A program made the translations under genes and the position numbers. Positions 33,173 through 43,987 of a stretch of 64,000 bases of DNA are shown here, piece after piece. This DNA is from Chrysaora quinquecirrha. Its lineage: Eukaryota; Cnidaria; Scyphozoa; Semaeostomeae; Pelagiidae. Below the pieces are notes generated by a model. That model saw only the letters and a program-made list of their open reading frames with translations. It did not search any database and had not been told where the DNA came from. How positions within the stretch are numbered: the stretch's first letter is position 1; each line of letters opens with the position of its first letter. The stretch is from assembly GCA_014526335.1 (NCBI GenBank), contig JACTAT010000021.1:4357533-4421532 (forward strand), in the 5' to 3' direction.

Positions 33173-34383
33173 GGCTACGTCTACACAGATACATTTTCAA
33201 AAATTTGCGTTTTCAGGTCAGTGAAAACGTATCAAAGGTTTTGCGTCTACTCTAGCGTTTTTAGAACGTTTTCGCTGTTCACACAGAAACGATCATGTCA
33301 CATTTCTTAACTTTAAAGTTTGAAATCAGTGCTAATTAACCACCAACAGTTATTGTTGTTGCTGTATCAGGGCATCTTTTAAGGAATTTTGACTAGTGGG
33401 CCAAACCATCGGGAGGGCCCGATTTCCTAAGAAAATGTCTAATCTGAACAGCCCTGAAACCTCTAAGCATCAGACATTTATCAAGTAAATGAAGCGGTTC
33501 ATGCTTTCTCAAGAGCTTTTGCAACTTCAGTGGCCTGCTATACACCTCTTTTGACCGGAGGAGAAGTAGTTTTCCGTCATTGAAGGAAACATGAGATGAG
33601 ACTTGTGTGCCGCAGACATCCTCTCAAAGGGGGGTACGGGGGCATGCTCCCCCGGAAAAATTTGGATTTTTTTGTGTCCAGAGTCGCTCTGGTTAGGTTT
33701 CCGTGACTGAGAAAATATGCTATATCTAACTACAAAATCATTCTATTTCACCAACTTATCGAAACATGCCCCATCTTAACGAGCGGTTCATGGTTTTCCG
33801 ACCTTTTTTTGAAGTAGTTGGTTGGTCTTGTGTCAAAAAATTTAATGCATGAGCAAATAGCGTTGCTTCAATTGGCTTCTACAGTGCCACTGATGTATAT
33901 TTAAATATTGACTGGAGCTTCTTTAGGAATTTCGAGCTGAAACGATCGGCTTGGTGACTAATAACATGCATGTGGTTTTCATACTAGTAATTGATATGAT
34001 TTTCAATACAGAAATAACGGTGAACTCTATATTTAGAAAACTATTATAACAATTTTGTTTTGAAAAGGGCCCACACTAGTGGGCCAAAAGCCGAAAATTT
34101 TGCTCTACTACTGGGCCAGGAAGAGGGCCCACTGGGCCAATGGCCCAGTAGTTACAATGTTAAAAGATGCCCTGTGCTGTATCATTTTCAAATTTTTGCG
34201 TTTTCGGTGTCACTGGAAAAAGGCGTTTTCAAAGAGTAGCGTTTCAAAAAATTCCATTCTCGAAACCGTTTTGAAAAGTTTTCGTTTTCAGTCACAGTTT
34301 TACCGGTGTCGTGTAGACGGGAGGTGAAAACGCAAAGAAATCATTGCTTTTTCATTTGAAAACGTATCCGTGTAGACGGGTGG
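33173..34383. mobile_element. TIR element with GTCTACAC-type ends, interrupted by a second element
   Basis: GGCTACGTCTACACAGATAC at the left and GTATCCGTGTAGACGGGTGG at the right, with TTTTGCGTTTTC-like words on both inner sides. The hAT-like element 33368-34174 sits inside it. It lies in P450 intron 3. Confidence 0.75.
33368..34174. mobile_element. hAT-like non-autonomous element with 8-bp target duplication
   Basis: TIRs CAGGGCATCTTTTAA and TTAAAAGATGCCCTG are flanked by the 8-bp direct repeat TGCTGTAT (33360-33367 and 34175-34182). GGGCC words (TAGTGGGCC, GGCCCAGTAG) lie near the ends. The 8-bp duplication and CAG... ends fit hAT. 807 bp, no transposase. Confidence 0.85.
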
Positions 34384-34788
34384 GACTCATGTGATTACGG
34401 CATTTTTTTTGAAGTGGCCCGCGCCAAAAAGTTGGCGCGCATTGAAACGAGGCTGGTTCATTGCATCCCCACAGCAAAACATACGAGCCCTATTTGGCAG
34501 GCGTTTTAGTACTAAATCACGCAGAACATTTTGAACGAATATCGAAAAAGCTGAATTGGTAAGAGCTTTCTGCAAAACAAATAGTAAGTTAAGTTTTAAG
34601 ACATAGAAACATTGTTTTTCACGGCGTTTTAGACTCGGTATAATTCGGCCATTACAACAAATTACTATTGACAGCACTGTAACCATGGTAATATGAGAAC
34701 GAAGCAGAAAATCTAAGTCCAGAAAGATAACCGTTCGATTATGAGTCGTAGTAAGAGCGTCCTAGAATTTATTTCAATGGCAATAACT

Positions 34789-35204
34789 CAATCTCATCCC
34801 CAGGCCCCAAGTCGAATTTCCTCAAATTTCAACCGTCAAATCGATTTTGGCCCTGGTACCGGCCACAAAATTTGCCAAAATACTGGCAATTTTGGCCTAG
34901 GCATAGAAACAAGATGTAGACTCCGAAAGCAGATGTTCTTAGAAAGGAAATGCAAAGAATTTCATTGATAACTGTCAGGCAAGATACAATATCTCATTTA
35001 GCATCTTTTTTTGGTTTTTATAGATGTTTTTTTACATAGTTTTCGGCCCATTTTGGTGTGAAATTTTGAAGAAACTGTGACGTCACTTAAAATTTCTATT
35101 GTTTGAACAGCCAATCAAATTGCGAACAGACAATGCCGATATCAGGGTCGAATATGGACAGCGGAGTTTCACGTAGAGGCCTATTCACCCTGGGGACGAG
35201 GTTG
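34789..35204. mobile_element. Mutator-like small element, copy B, with 9-bp target duplication
   Basis: The ends CAATCTCATCCCCAGG and CCTGGGGACGAGGTTG are flanked by GCAATAACT on both sides (34780-34788 and 35205-35213). The 9-bp duplication fits Mutator-like elements. 416 bp. It lies in P450 intron 3, 75 bp from exon 3. Confidence 0.85.
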
Positions 35205-35279
35205 GCAATAACTACGACTCAGGTAATCAGTCTACCACACTGCTGACACTGCAAAAGAAAATTACTCTTAATTGTTTAC

Positions 35280-35606
35280 CTGTGTGCCTTTTTCTATGTT
35301 GTAACCTCCAAGTGTGGTATCGCACGTTGTTTTATGTGGCACTGCAAATGGTGCTATGCATGCCATTCGTAATACCTCATGTACAACGGCATCTAGATAT
35401 GGTAAAGAAGGTCGATCACTAGAGACTGGCAGCCTGTTTGGTCCAATTTCTTGTATCATTGTTTCATAAGCCTTATCTTGAACTTCTGGCCAATGAGCAA
35501 AGAATAAGAAGGCCCATCGCATTGTTGTAGTTGTTGTTTCAGAACCAGCTCCAAACATGTCGTCCATTATTTTATATAAATGATCGTCAGTTAAATATTT
35601 CTTTGC
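35280..35606 (-). CDS. Cytochrome P450, exon 3 of 4 (residues 281-389)
   Basis: Acceptor TCTTTTCAG and donor CAG|GTAAAC bound 109 whole codons (phase 0 at both ends). It carries the I-helix oxygen-activation motif AGSET (300-304, in DMFGAGSETTTTTMRW) and the K-helix ExxR (E357-R360, EVLR). Confidence 0.92.
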
Positions 35607-36202
35607 CTGAAAAGAAATAACTTCTCTGTTTCATCACGCTAGAGAATCTTAATGCACAAATGTGGTAGATACGCACTACTGTGGTGGTATTTTTTGCTTG
35701 CGGTCGTAGATAAATAGCTAGTTCTGCAAAGCTGTGATTTATTTCATTTGATTACAACTACGTCTCAAGTTGTTGCATTCATTATCATTCAAAACATTTA
35801 ACATCAAGAGCTACTAGTTATGCTAAACCACAGAATAGGGAGTCCTTATCTAAACAAAACTGCAATAGCTGTCACCATTCCCTGTCCTTACTGCCAGCGA
35901 CAGAGACTCTTCTTGGCACAGATTGGCCTCAGTCACCTGGTGACCAAGTTTACTGCCCGCAGTACACTCTGGTAGCTTTAGTCCCACGTTCGTTGTTGCG
36001 CTGGTCTGTTGCGGTAAGGTTTGTGTTGAATTTTAGGGAGTGCGATATCTAAGTGAAAAACTTTGAAGAAAAATGGAAAGCGAAAATTTCAAACTTTTCA
36101 GTGAAACACAATTTCAACAGTGCTTTAAAGCAAATATCGAAAATCCTGAAAATAGTTCAGCATACGTGATCACATGACTTCAAAACAGAATAAAAAGCTT
36201 AC

Positions 36203-36525
36203 TTCTTTGTCATTGGCGATCGCGTCCAGAGCAGCCTTTATAAGCGCATCTGTCATATCATGAACATTTTCGCCATCGAACTTCAAACGATGCTCTCGTA
36301 ACTGTCTCGTAAGAACAGGTTCGCGAATGGCCAAGGCTTTTTTGATCATTTTCAGTCTTTTGTTTGGAAAGGAACGCATTATCGGGAATATATCGACAAG
36401 ATTGTCGTACTCAAATGCTCGAACAAATGTAACGTTTGAATTGATGATGCTCAGGAACTCCTCGTCGTCTATATCATAGCGAGAGCCAAATATCATAGCG
36501 CATATGACGTTCATGATCGCCAATG
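36203..36525 (-). CDS. Cytochrome P450, exon 2 of 4 (residues 173-280)
   Basis: Acceptor TTTTTTTAG and donor GAA|GTAAGC. It begins ALAIMNVICAMIFGSRYD, the typical stretch after helix E in CYP2-clan enzymes. It starts in phase 1 after exon 1 and ends in phase 0. Confidence 0.92.
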
Positions 36526-37099
36526 CTAAAAAAAAATCAAAAAATAGATGAAGCCCCCCAAACGTAGCCAAAATTTCACCCCAACATTCGCCAACATTTA
36601 TGTTGGGGCAAAAATTGGCAGGTTTTGGTCACCTTTTTAGGTGAGTCAACGTCATATAGGGAGATTTTTGCAGAAGTTTGAGCTGGGTCAAAAATTCACC
36701 ATACATTTCAGAATGCTTACGTCATTTGGCCACCCGGGTGTTTGGTAAGGCGCTTGCTTTAAGCGCGGAAAGCAATTAATCAAAACAGCATTCTCATTCT
36801 TTAAAAAGCAATCATCTTGTTACAATGACGTCTTCGCATAGAAAGTAGCTACATGTAAACGAACCCAAATAAGAAATTTCTTACAGTAATCCGAGGCTCT
36901 TCACCAGTATTTTGATATGAATTGATATTATATGATTTGATATGATATAACGCTTAGCCACCCCGAACATCAGCCAGCATGTTTAAAAAGATGTCTGGCC
37001 AAATGTTAGGTATTAAGTTGGCGATGCTTGGCAGGGCTTTAGAGGGAATTCATTACTTCCAAAGTAAAATTTTTGCATAAATTTAGGCCTACAATCTTG

Positions 37100-37368
37100 G
37101 ACTAAATATATTGGAACTGTGTGAATAGTTCTGCTGTTATCTATGAATTCCCCCATCTCCCCCGTTACAATGTTGTCTTGAACAAACGGTGTCTTATTCT
37201 TATTCTTCCTTCTTTTACCCCCAAAGCAATGTTGGTAGTAGAGCAAGACAACTTTTGTTTGAAAAAACATTGTTGGTAGTAGAAGAGTTATGGAAGTAGA
37301 AAACCAATAAAATAGGCCGTATTCTTTGGAAGAAGGCCTTGTTCCAAATATTTTGTCCAAGATTGTAG
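37100..37368 (+). repeat. Dispersed repeat in P450 intron 1, second copy of 17995-18232
   Basis: Same ordered words as the first copy (AATAGTTCTGCTGTTATCTA, GTTATGGAAGTAGAAAACCA, GTCCAAGATTGTAGACT). The apparent minus-strand frame through it is not a gene. Confidence 0.65.
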
Positions 37369-37441
37369 ACTTATTCCCTTACATGATCTTCGGTCTAACT
37401 ACAGTGTAAATTCTAAAGAGATAAACCAGAATGTTGATTAC

Positions 37442-37958
37442 CTATATTATGGTGCGGGTTAATAGCTTTGCCCAAACAAGCATCGAATCTTTTGTGTAAT
37501 TCTTCGCTCTCTTTGATAACAAGAGTTTCAAGATGATTCATTCCATCACCATACATACGCAATGAAAAATGGCCAATCTTCCTCACGAGTCTCCACATCG
37601 GACCATAATCTGCGAACGCTATTCCCTTTCCATCTCCACTTGCAAGATCCAACGTATACAACTTAGGCCTGCCAGCGAACTCGACGCTCTTCTGCACCAA
37701 ACCTTCTAGAGCAATGTCGATTTGAGTAACAACAATGGCTAGCTGTGGTCCAAAATAAATACGAAAAATATCACCGTATTTACGAGATATTTTCTTCATG
37801 GCGACATGAGGACTGGTTCCAAGCAAATGGAGGTTGCCGATGACAGGTAGAGGCATGGGGCCTGGTGGAAGCCCGGTGCTGTACTGTCGGTGGTAGTGCA
37901 GTCCAACATGGCAGACAATGTACACAAGTATTGTACAAACCAGTATGAAAAGAAACAT
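37442..37958 (-). CDS. Cytochrome P450 (CYP2-clan, CYP17/CYP2-like), exon 1 of 4; start of an intact 499-aa gene
   Basis: The ATG at 37956-37958 starts MFLFILVCTILVYIVC, an N-terminal membrane anchor typical of endoplasmic-reticulum P450s. Next is the proline hinge GLPPGPMPLPVIGN (29-42). W122 and R126 (MWRLVRK) form the C-helix W-x-x-x-R heme-propionate contact. The exon ends in phase 1 at donor ATAG|GTAATC. Together with 36203-36525, 35280-35606 and 32390-32722 the exons sum to 1500 nt: 499 residues and a stop, exactly family size and in phase throughout. The gene is therefore complete and probably functional. P450s use NADPH-derived electrons to insert oxygen into lipophilic substrates; steroid, fatty-acid or xenobiotic substrates are all possible. 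An upstream in-frame ATG is less likely, because the anchor begins directly at MFLF. Confidence 0.93.
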
Positions 37959-38750
37959 TTTACCTAAAAATAAATAGAATACCATTATTCATTTTTAAAA
38001 TTAAAGACGCAAATATAAGTCCTTAAACGATGTACTCCAAATGGATATATAATATAATTTGCTGCTGTAAAGTGTTAAGGGGTAAAATTTAATTTATTAC
38101 AATATTCTAGAATCAAAATGCTTTCTACCGCAAGTGCTAAAGTTTCTTATTCAAAGCAGTGATTTTTAGCACTTATATACAATCAATAAAACCTTTAATA
38201 ATTAATAAAGAACATTCTTAAAAATGATATTTACCTACAAATGATTTTGGATTTATAATAGTAAAGAAAAATGCAGTTAAGTATATGGATAACCCATCGA
38301 TAAGACGATTATTTTGGCGAAGGTTCAAACGTGATATATTGGTAAAATACTAACGCGACTTCTTTTAATTTTCATTCGAGAAGCCCATGTCGACTTTAAT
38401 ACAATTCTCATTTAGTGTCTTCAGAAAAAAATTGCTCCCATGCAGGCATACATACTGGCAAAACTTACCCAACAATGGAAAACGCAATAGGCCTACTTTT
38501 TTAAACATCCTTCATCGCGAAGAGACGTTTTTATAGACGTTTTTATATATTTCCTCAAATCGGCAGTACACGGATTGAATTGTTTTCTGTATTTTTTCCA
38601 CCTGCACTGACGTCGATTTCAGGTGCTTTGAAAGACTAACAGCCTGTTAGTTACTTCAATTTAAAATAATATGCAAAACAATAACAGAGATATAAAGCAG
38701 GTGAACAGGGGGATTTCAATCCTTCAAAAGTCGGACCTCTCAGTCCTCCC
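37959..38750. other. P450 upstream region, no other feature recognised
   Basis: AT-rich 5' flank that probably holds the promoter and 5' UTR. No clear core promoter motif could be chosen. Confidence 0.35.
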
Positions 38751-38754
38751 AGAA

Positions 38755-38870
38755 CTTCTGACCAAATAGGCCTTTCAAAAGGGTCTGGGTAGGCTGCGAC
38801 ATTTTTCTGGAAAATGGTAGACATTTCCAGTAAGGGAATCCTCTCTGTTTGCAACAACTTGAATAACGGT
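38755..38870. mobile_element. One end of a TIR element of the 39819 family
   Basis: TTTCAAAAGGGTCTGGGTAG, AATGGTAGACATTTCCAGTA and AGGGAATCCTCTCTG match the left end at 39819 and, inverted, the right end at 40280. No matching right end was found for this copy. Confidence 0.5.
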
Positions 38871-39818
38871 CGTTTTAGGAGAGGTGGTTGAGCAAATTTT
38901 GCTCAAAACTCACGAATAATTGAAGAAAAAGAGAGTAAAGGAACCTGCAACAATAAGTGTTGAGAATATGTGCAGAAATTCAGGAAACAAGATACAAGCA
39001 AGACGGTGGTATAGTGTATTTTTGGAAACGTAATTGACCACATTTTTTCTTCAGAAAACTTGAAAGAGGGTGGCAAAAGGTCTTCGTGAAATTTTCTAAC
39101 CGGGAAACGCGAAACACAGTATCTTTTTAATGTGAAACGTGAATAGCAAACATCGGCCCTTAAACTGCCTGAATTCCAACCTACCGCTATACACCGGTGA
39201 TTGGATGGGAAATACAATTTCCGGCCAATGCACCAGTCACGCCGGAGAAAGAGCCGCGGGAATAGGGAAGATAAGAGACAGAGAGTAGTAGGGCAGGAAG
39301 ATAATGCAGAGAAATGCAAAATAAGTCCCATCGGCCTAGTAATGTAGAAGGCAAAGGCTACATAACAGGGCGGGCGGGAGGGAAATTGCTGAATTGCCAA
39401 GGAAAGAATGGAGCTTGACGATGCCTCATGTGTCCAAGAACAGGAATGACTGAATGACTGAAAGCATTTATGCAAGGACTCAAAGAGCAGTTGAGAAATT
39501 CCCAAGTATACGTATCGTTCACACCCAGACACGAGCTAATTCCTTTATCCTGACTGATAATTGGCTGTCGAAGTTTCACCTGAAATGTGTTTTTGCGCCA
39601 TATCAAAGATCTTTCAATGGCGGTTTGAATGGTTATCAAGTCAAGAACGTGCAAAATACTTGAGATCACCGTCAGATCAGATCACCATCAGAAACTTCTC
39701 AGGAGAAAAAACCAGCTGCATGAATCTTTTCTACGCTGGCCTTCCGATTTCTAGCGCTGCGAATCAATGCTTCGGTTCAGACTATTTTAATGTCACGCTT
39801 CCCAAATCCCCATAAACA

Positions 39819-40280
39819 TTTCAAAGAGGTCTAGGTCGGCGCTACGTTTGTCTGGTAAATGGTAGACATGTTGGGTAAGGGAATCCTCTCCACGCGCAAA
39901 GACCAGAATGGCAGTCGTATCAGGTGAGAAAATGCAGCAAATTGTGCTTCAAATTCACGTTTAGTTTGAGTTAAAATGAAAGAAAGGATTCAAGTCCCAG
40001 TTTATCTGCTCTAGGAGACATTTTATCAAGTATTTTATTTTTTTTTTAGTTAATTGCATCTTGTTTCCTAAGTTTCTATAGATATTTTAACATTTAATTT
40101 CACGGATTACTTTCTTCTCTTAGTCGTCTATTATTTCGTGAATTAGAAGTAAAAAATGATGCATCTATCTCTCGTAAAGCGGCTGCAATCAAGGTCGTTG
40201 CACGTGGAGAGGATTCCCTTACTCAATATATCTACCAATTTCCAGAAAAATTTTGCGTCGACCCAGACCTCTTTGAAAAG
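39819..40280. mobile_element. TIR element with TTTCAAAGAGGTCTAGGTCG ends
   Basis: The left end TTTCAAAGAGGTCTAGGTCG faces CGACCCAGACCTCTTTGAAA. The inner inverted matches continue through TAAGGGAATCCTCTCCACG and CGTGGAGAGGATTCCCTTAC. About 460 bp, non-coding. Confidence 0.75.
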
Positions 40281-40302
40281 GTCTATTCCACAAAGGTATT
40301 TT

Positions 40303-40670
40303 TCTGTGTAGTACAGTGGAGGGTGTGCAGTACAGTGGATAATATTCAGAACAGTGGAGGGATATCATGAGTACAGTGGAGTGAAAAGTACAGTGGTGGA
40401 TGTTCAGTCCAGTGGAGGGATATCACCAGTAAAGTGGAGGAATATCATCGATAAAGTGGAGGCTACTCATTACAGTGGAGGGATATCACCAGTACGGTGG
40501 AGGACGATTTCAGTTCTGACCGTACTGTACTGATGATATCCCTCCACTGCACTAAATATCCTCTAAATATCCTTTGGATGATATCCATCCAACGAACTGA
40601 GCATCTTCCACTGTACTGGTGATATCCCTCCACGGCACTGAATATCCCCCACTCCACTGCACTGCACAGA
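40303..40670. repeat. Foldback element of inverted minisatellite arms (CAGTGGAGGGATATC words)
   Basis: The left half carries about ten CAGTGGAGG-type words, several as AGTGGAGGGATATCACCAGT. The right half carries reverse complements (GATATCCCTCCACTG). The ends are TCTGTGTAGTACAGTGGAG and CTCCACTGCACTGCACAGA. The turn lies near 40515-40525. Confidence 0.8.
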
Positions 40671-40889
40671 CATTACCTGGTTGATAATTTTAATTAATTC
40701 CAAATAAAAAAGAAGAAAACTTATGATCTTCACAATTCGTCAACTATTGTCAAAAGCCTGTACATAATTATGAAAATTACATGATTTGAACTGTTTCTTA
40801 AACACCACCATTGCAGACCTGCAGATTGGGCTACCGTAATTTAAAGAGAAAATTTTCAGTAGGCCTCAGTACTGGACTTCATATACTTT

Positions 40890-40990
40890 GTTGCCTAGCA
40901 ACAAATATTTCGTTGCCTAGCAACAAATATATCGTTGACTAGCAACAAATATATCGTTGCCTAGCAACAAATATTGTGTTGCCTAGCAAC
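40890..40990. promoter_or_regulatory. Five-copy array of RFX X-box-like palindrome GTTGCCTAGCAAC, 22-bp period
   Basis: Copies start at 40890, 40912, 40934, 40956 and 40978. Four are identical, and the third reads GTTGACTAGCAAC. The word fits the RFX X-box (GTNRCC, 0-3 nt, RGYAAC) with a one-base spacer. The linkers are AT-rich (AAATATATC type). Whether it binds anything is not known; it could also be a plain minisatellite. Confidence 0.7.
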
Positions 40991-41079
40991 AAACATGGCT
41001 ATGTATTTGTGGTGTCTGTAGCGCATAGACTAGTGTGAAAACTTTCAACCAAACGTTTTGAGTCCGAGCCAAGCTTTTT

Positions 41080-41285
41080 CAATGTGGTGGTAGTTTTATG
41101 TGCTTTGGTGGATACGCACTACTGCAGTTGGTTAATATGCGTAATGTGGTGGTATTATTTGCCTACTGTTGGTGGGGAAAAAAGCAAAAATATATAGATC
41201 TCGCAAGAAAAACCCACAAGATCCACCACATCAAGCATAATGATACTTTGCCATATTTCCCACCATTTAAAGAAAAATTCTAAAT
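41080..41285. repeat. Fragment of the CACCACAGTA inverted-minisatellite family
   Basis: GTGGATACGCACTACTGCAG, TAATGTGGTGGTATTATTTG and CACATCAAGCATAATGATA match units at 60620-61050 and 25100-25350. Confidence 0.6.
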
Positions 41286-41286
41286 A

Positions 41287-41579
41287 TACACTTTTTTATA
41301 AGAAAAATTTTCTAAGAACACGAGTCCGGATTTTGCCCAGCTTTTAAGAACAAAATAAGAACAAGCTGTCCTTTTCAAAAGCCCTATGAATATCAGCTAA
41401 ATATGTTAGTACGATAGTCAGACTGAGCGTGAAAAGCAAGCAAACAAAGAAATTGACAAGAATGCTGTATTTTCACATAAACCTAGTATCATTAAGAACA
41501 TTGCAGGCTCAAAAACGGCAAAATATAAGAACAGCCAGCCTCGATCAAAATTTCCTGGTTCTTATAAGAAAAGAGTCTA
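41287..41579. mobile_element. Small TIR element, AAGAACA word subfamily
   Basis: TACACTTTTTTATAAGAAAA...TTCTTATAAGAAAAGAGT. Inverted relative to 50533. Words AAGAACACGAG, AAGAACAAAATAAGAACA and AAGAACATTG; the scaffold includes CAGACTGAGCG. Confidence 0.8.
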
Positions 41580-41693
41580 AGCAAAGTTACTCCAATACTT
41601 CACAACTCATTTTTAAGAAGCAGGCACCTTCAAAGTGAGAATTTCTAGACCGCATCAAAAATTTACAGCTCTTATATTTCTCCTTAAAAAGAA

Positions 41694-41859
41694 TACACGC
41701 TTTTTATTTTATAAAAAAAAACTAGCTAAAGGTCTAATTCCTAAATTTCATTATTTCTGGACCTCTATTGGTTAAATTTTAGTACACGTATTATCTTTAG
41801 TACACGTATTATCTTTAAGTGGTTCTTTATAAAGTGGTTCTTTATAAAAAAAGCGTGTA
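41694..41859. mobile_element. Internally deleted TIR element (TACACGC ends, AAAGAAC words)
   Basis: TACACGC plus T-tract...GTGGTTCTTTATAAAGTGGT and GCGTGTA. The right end has the doubled word. An 18-bp direct repeat (TAGTACACGTATTATCTT type) lies inside. Confidence 0.75.
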
Positions 41860-42175
41860 CGGGATCATTTTTTTAGTTTCTTGCAAAAAAAATACGTGTA
41901 GGTTCTTTATTTTAACTGCGTATTTAGTGACATGACTATTATCATAAAGAGAATAAACATCTGTTGCTAGTGTACTTATTTATAAAAAATGATGTTTAAT
42001 AAATATGATTTGAAGCCACGGGAATGATCTCATACAGCTGTTGCATTAAATTTTGTTTGATCTGCTCAGATTGAAATGCTTACAAAATAGAATTAAAATT
42101 GAGGAAATAAAATCTCCAAAATCAAAACAAGAAATAACCTGACTTACATCAACTGATTTGGAAAATGGGTTAATT

Positions 42176-42584
42176 TACACGCTTTTTTTTTATAAGGAAC
42201 CACTTTATAAGGAACCTACATGTAGAAGGCCTGAAAATTTAAAGAACTTATACTACTAAAGAGAAAATCATTAAGGAACTTTTGAATGTTGAATACTTTT
42301 ATCACTGCAAATAATCAAGAATTAGAAAGCCGGTTCCATTCATTTGCAGTCGAAAATCACATAAATTGTACGTTAAGCATATATCCAATGTTTCTTTGAG
42401 TAGTCTCGAGCTTTGCTCGCATGCAACTGTCTCTCTTTTATTGTTTAGACCACTGTATGTGCAGTTTAAATTAAGGAACTATTAAGGAACTTTTGAAACT
42501 ACAATTGCCTCAAAAGAGGCCCAAAAATAAGGAACTTTTAGAACTAGGCCTTGAGGTAGGTTCCTTATAAAAAAAAAGCGTGTA
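42176..42584. mobile_element. Small TIR element, AAGGAAC word subfamily (intact, first of a pair)
   Basis: TACACGC plus T-tract, ATAAGGAACCACTTTATAAG...GGTAGGTTCCTTATAAAAAA and GCGTGTA. Two words at the left and three or more near AAGAGGCCCAAAAATAAGGA. 409 bp. Confidence 0.95.
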
Positions 42585-42595
42585 AAAGCTAGAAG

Positions 42596-43005
42596 TACAC
42601 GCTTTTTTTTTATAAGGAACCACTTTATAGGGAACCTACATGTAGAAGGCCCGAAAATTTAAAGAACTTATACTACTAGAGAGAAGATAACTAAAGAACT
42701 TTTTATTGTTGAATAGTTGTATCACTGCAAATAATCAAGAATTAGAAAGCCGGTTCCATTCATTTGCAGTCGAAAATCACATAAATTGTACGTTAAGCAT
42801 GTATCAAATGTTTCCATGAGTAGTCTCGAGCTTTGCTCACATGCAAGTGTCTCTCTTTTATTGTTAAGACCACTGTAGGTACAGTTAAAATTAAGGAACT
42901 ATTAAGGAACTTTTTGAACTACAATTGCCCTAAAAGAGGTCCAAAAATAAGGAACTTTAAGAACTAGGCCTTTAGGTAGGTTCCTTATAAAAAAAAAAGC
43001 GTGTA
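42596..43005. mobile_element. Small TIR element, AAGGAAC word subfamily (intact, second of a pair)
   Basis: Nearly identical in plan to the element that ends 11 bp earlier, and in the same orientation. TACACGC...GCGTGTA with TA on both sides. Used as the reference scaffold for the word comparison. 410 bp. Confidence 0.95.
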
Positions 43006-43053
43006 TACAACTCCACACGTTTTCAGATATCATTAATATCATTAACTTCAGGA

Positions 43054-43225
43054 TACACTTTTTTATATAAGAAACCTAGCTAAAGTCTCACTGGTAAAAA
43101 TTTCTTAAATTTTCTATTGTTTTCTATTGTTTTAAGAAATAAAAGAGCAAAAAAAACTATTTTGATTTGCTAGAAATCTTACTATTGGGTTTCTTATAAA
43201 GCGGTTTCTTATAAAAAAGCGTGTA
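43054..43225. mobile_element. Short AAGAAAC-word TIR element
   Basis: TACACTTTTTTATATAAGAA and ACC...GGGTTTCTTATAAAGCGGTT, TCTTATAAAAAAGCGTGTA. The left and right outer ends are of different subtypes (TACACTT versus GCGTGTA). 172 bp. Confidence 0.8.
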
Positions 43226-43987
43226 ACCCCTTAAATGTGTTTTCCCCTCAACCTCCTTCCTCCACAACGAATAATTTCTTAATTATAATCAGCAAAATTG
43301 TAACTGGACAAATAAATGCCTGCTATGTCTATCTTGATTTGAGTCTTGAAAGATATTTTACAAATACACACAGTTTTTATAAGAGCACATATTATAAGAA
43401 TATTGAGGCTCGATTAGCCAAAAAATAAGAACATGCGTCAGAACATGTCCAGCAGTCCGGCCTTAGATGAAAAATTAGAAACAAGAAAATGTATTTCTAG
43501 AGGATTCATCGTCTGTTAACAAGACAAAAATATGCAATTATTAATTAATAAAAGTATATAGAGGTATGCCTAATGCCAAACTATTATTTACACGCTTTTT
43601 TTCTTATAAGAACAACCTTTACAGAGGGGTACTTCGGGGTTTGCGGTATTGCGGTATCGGGGGTAAAATATATGCGGTATTGCGGTACTGAAGGAACAAC
43701 TTGGCGGTATCGCGGTATTGAAGTTCACATCGCGGTATGCGGTACTGTGCAAACACTGCGGGCGAAAATTACAGAAACGTTAATTTTTGCATTTGAATTT
43801 AGTAGAATCTCGTTATCTGACACTGTATCGCTAATTGTTTATAGATCAAATATCAATGTTATGAATGTTTTGATTATTTCTTGTCTTTCTCAAATCACGT
43901 TAGTAAAAAGTTTAAGCTGTTTCGAGCATCATAAAAACATGGCGACGACTGAGACTGTTGTCGATTGTGTGGCCCTTTATAATTTAG

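Noticed and set aside
37013..37360. Minus frame of 115 residues between P450 exons 1 and 2
   Set aside because: It overlaps a dispersed repeat also found at 17995-18232, and the P450 is complete without it.
38903..39532. 209-residue minus frame
   Set aside because: No recognised domain, lies in repeat-rich sequence next to a TIR element end, and amino-acid use looks random.
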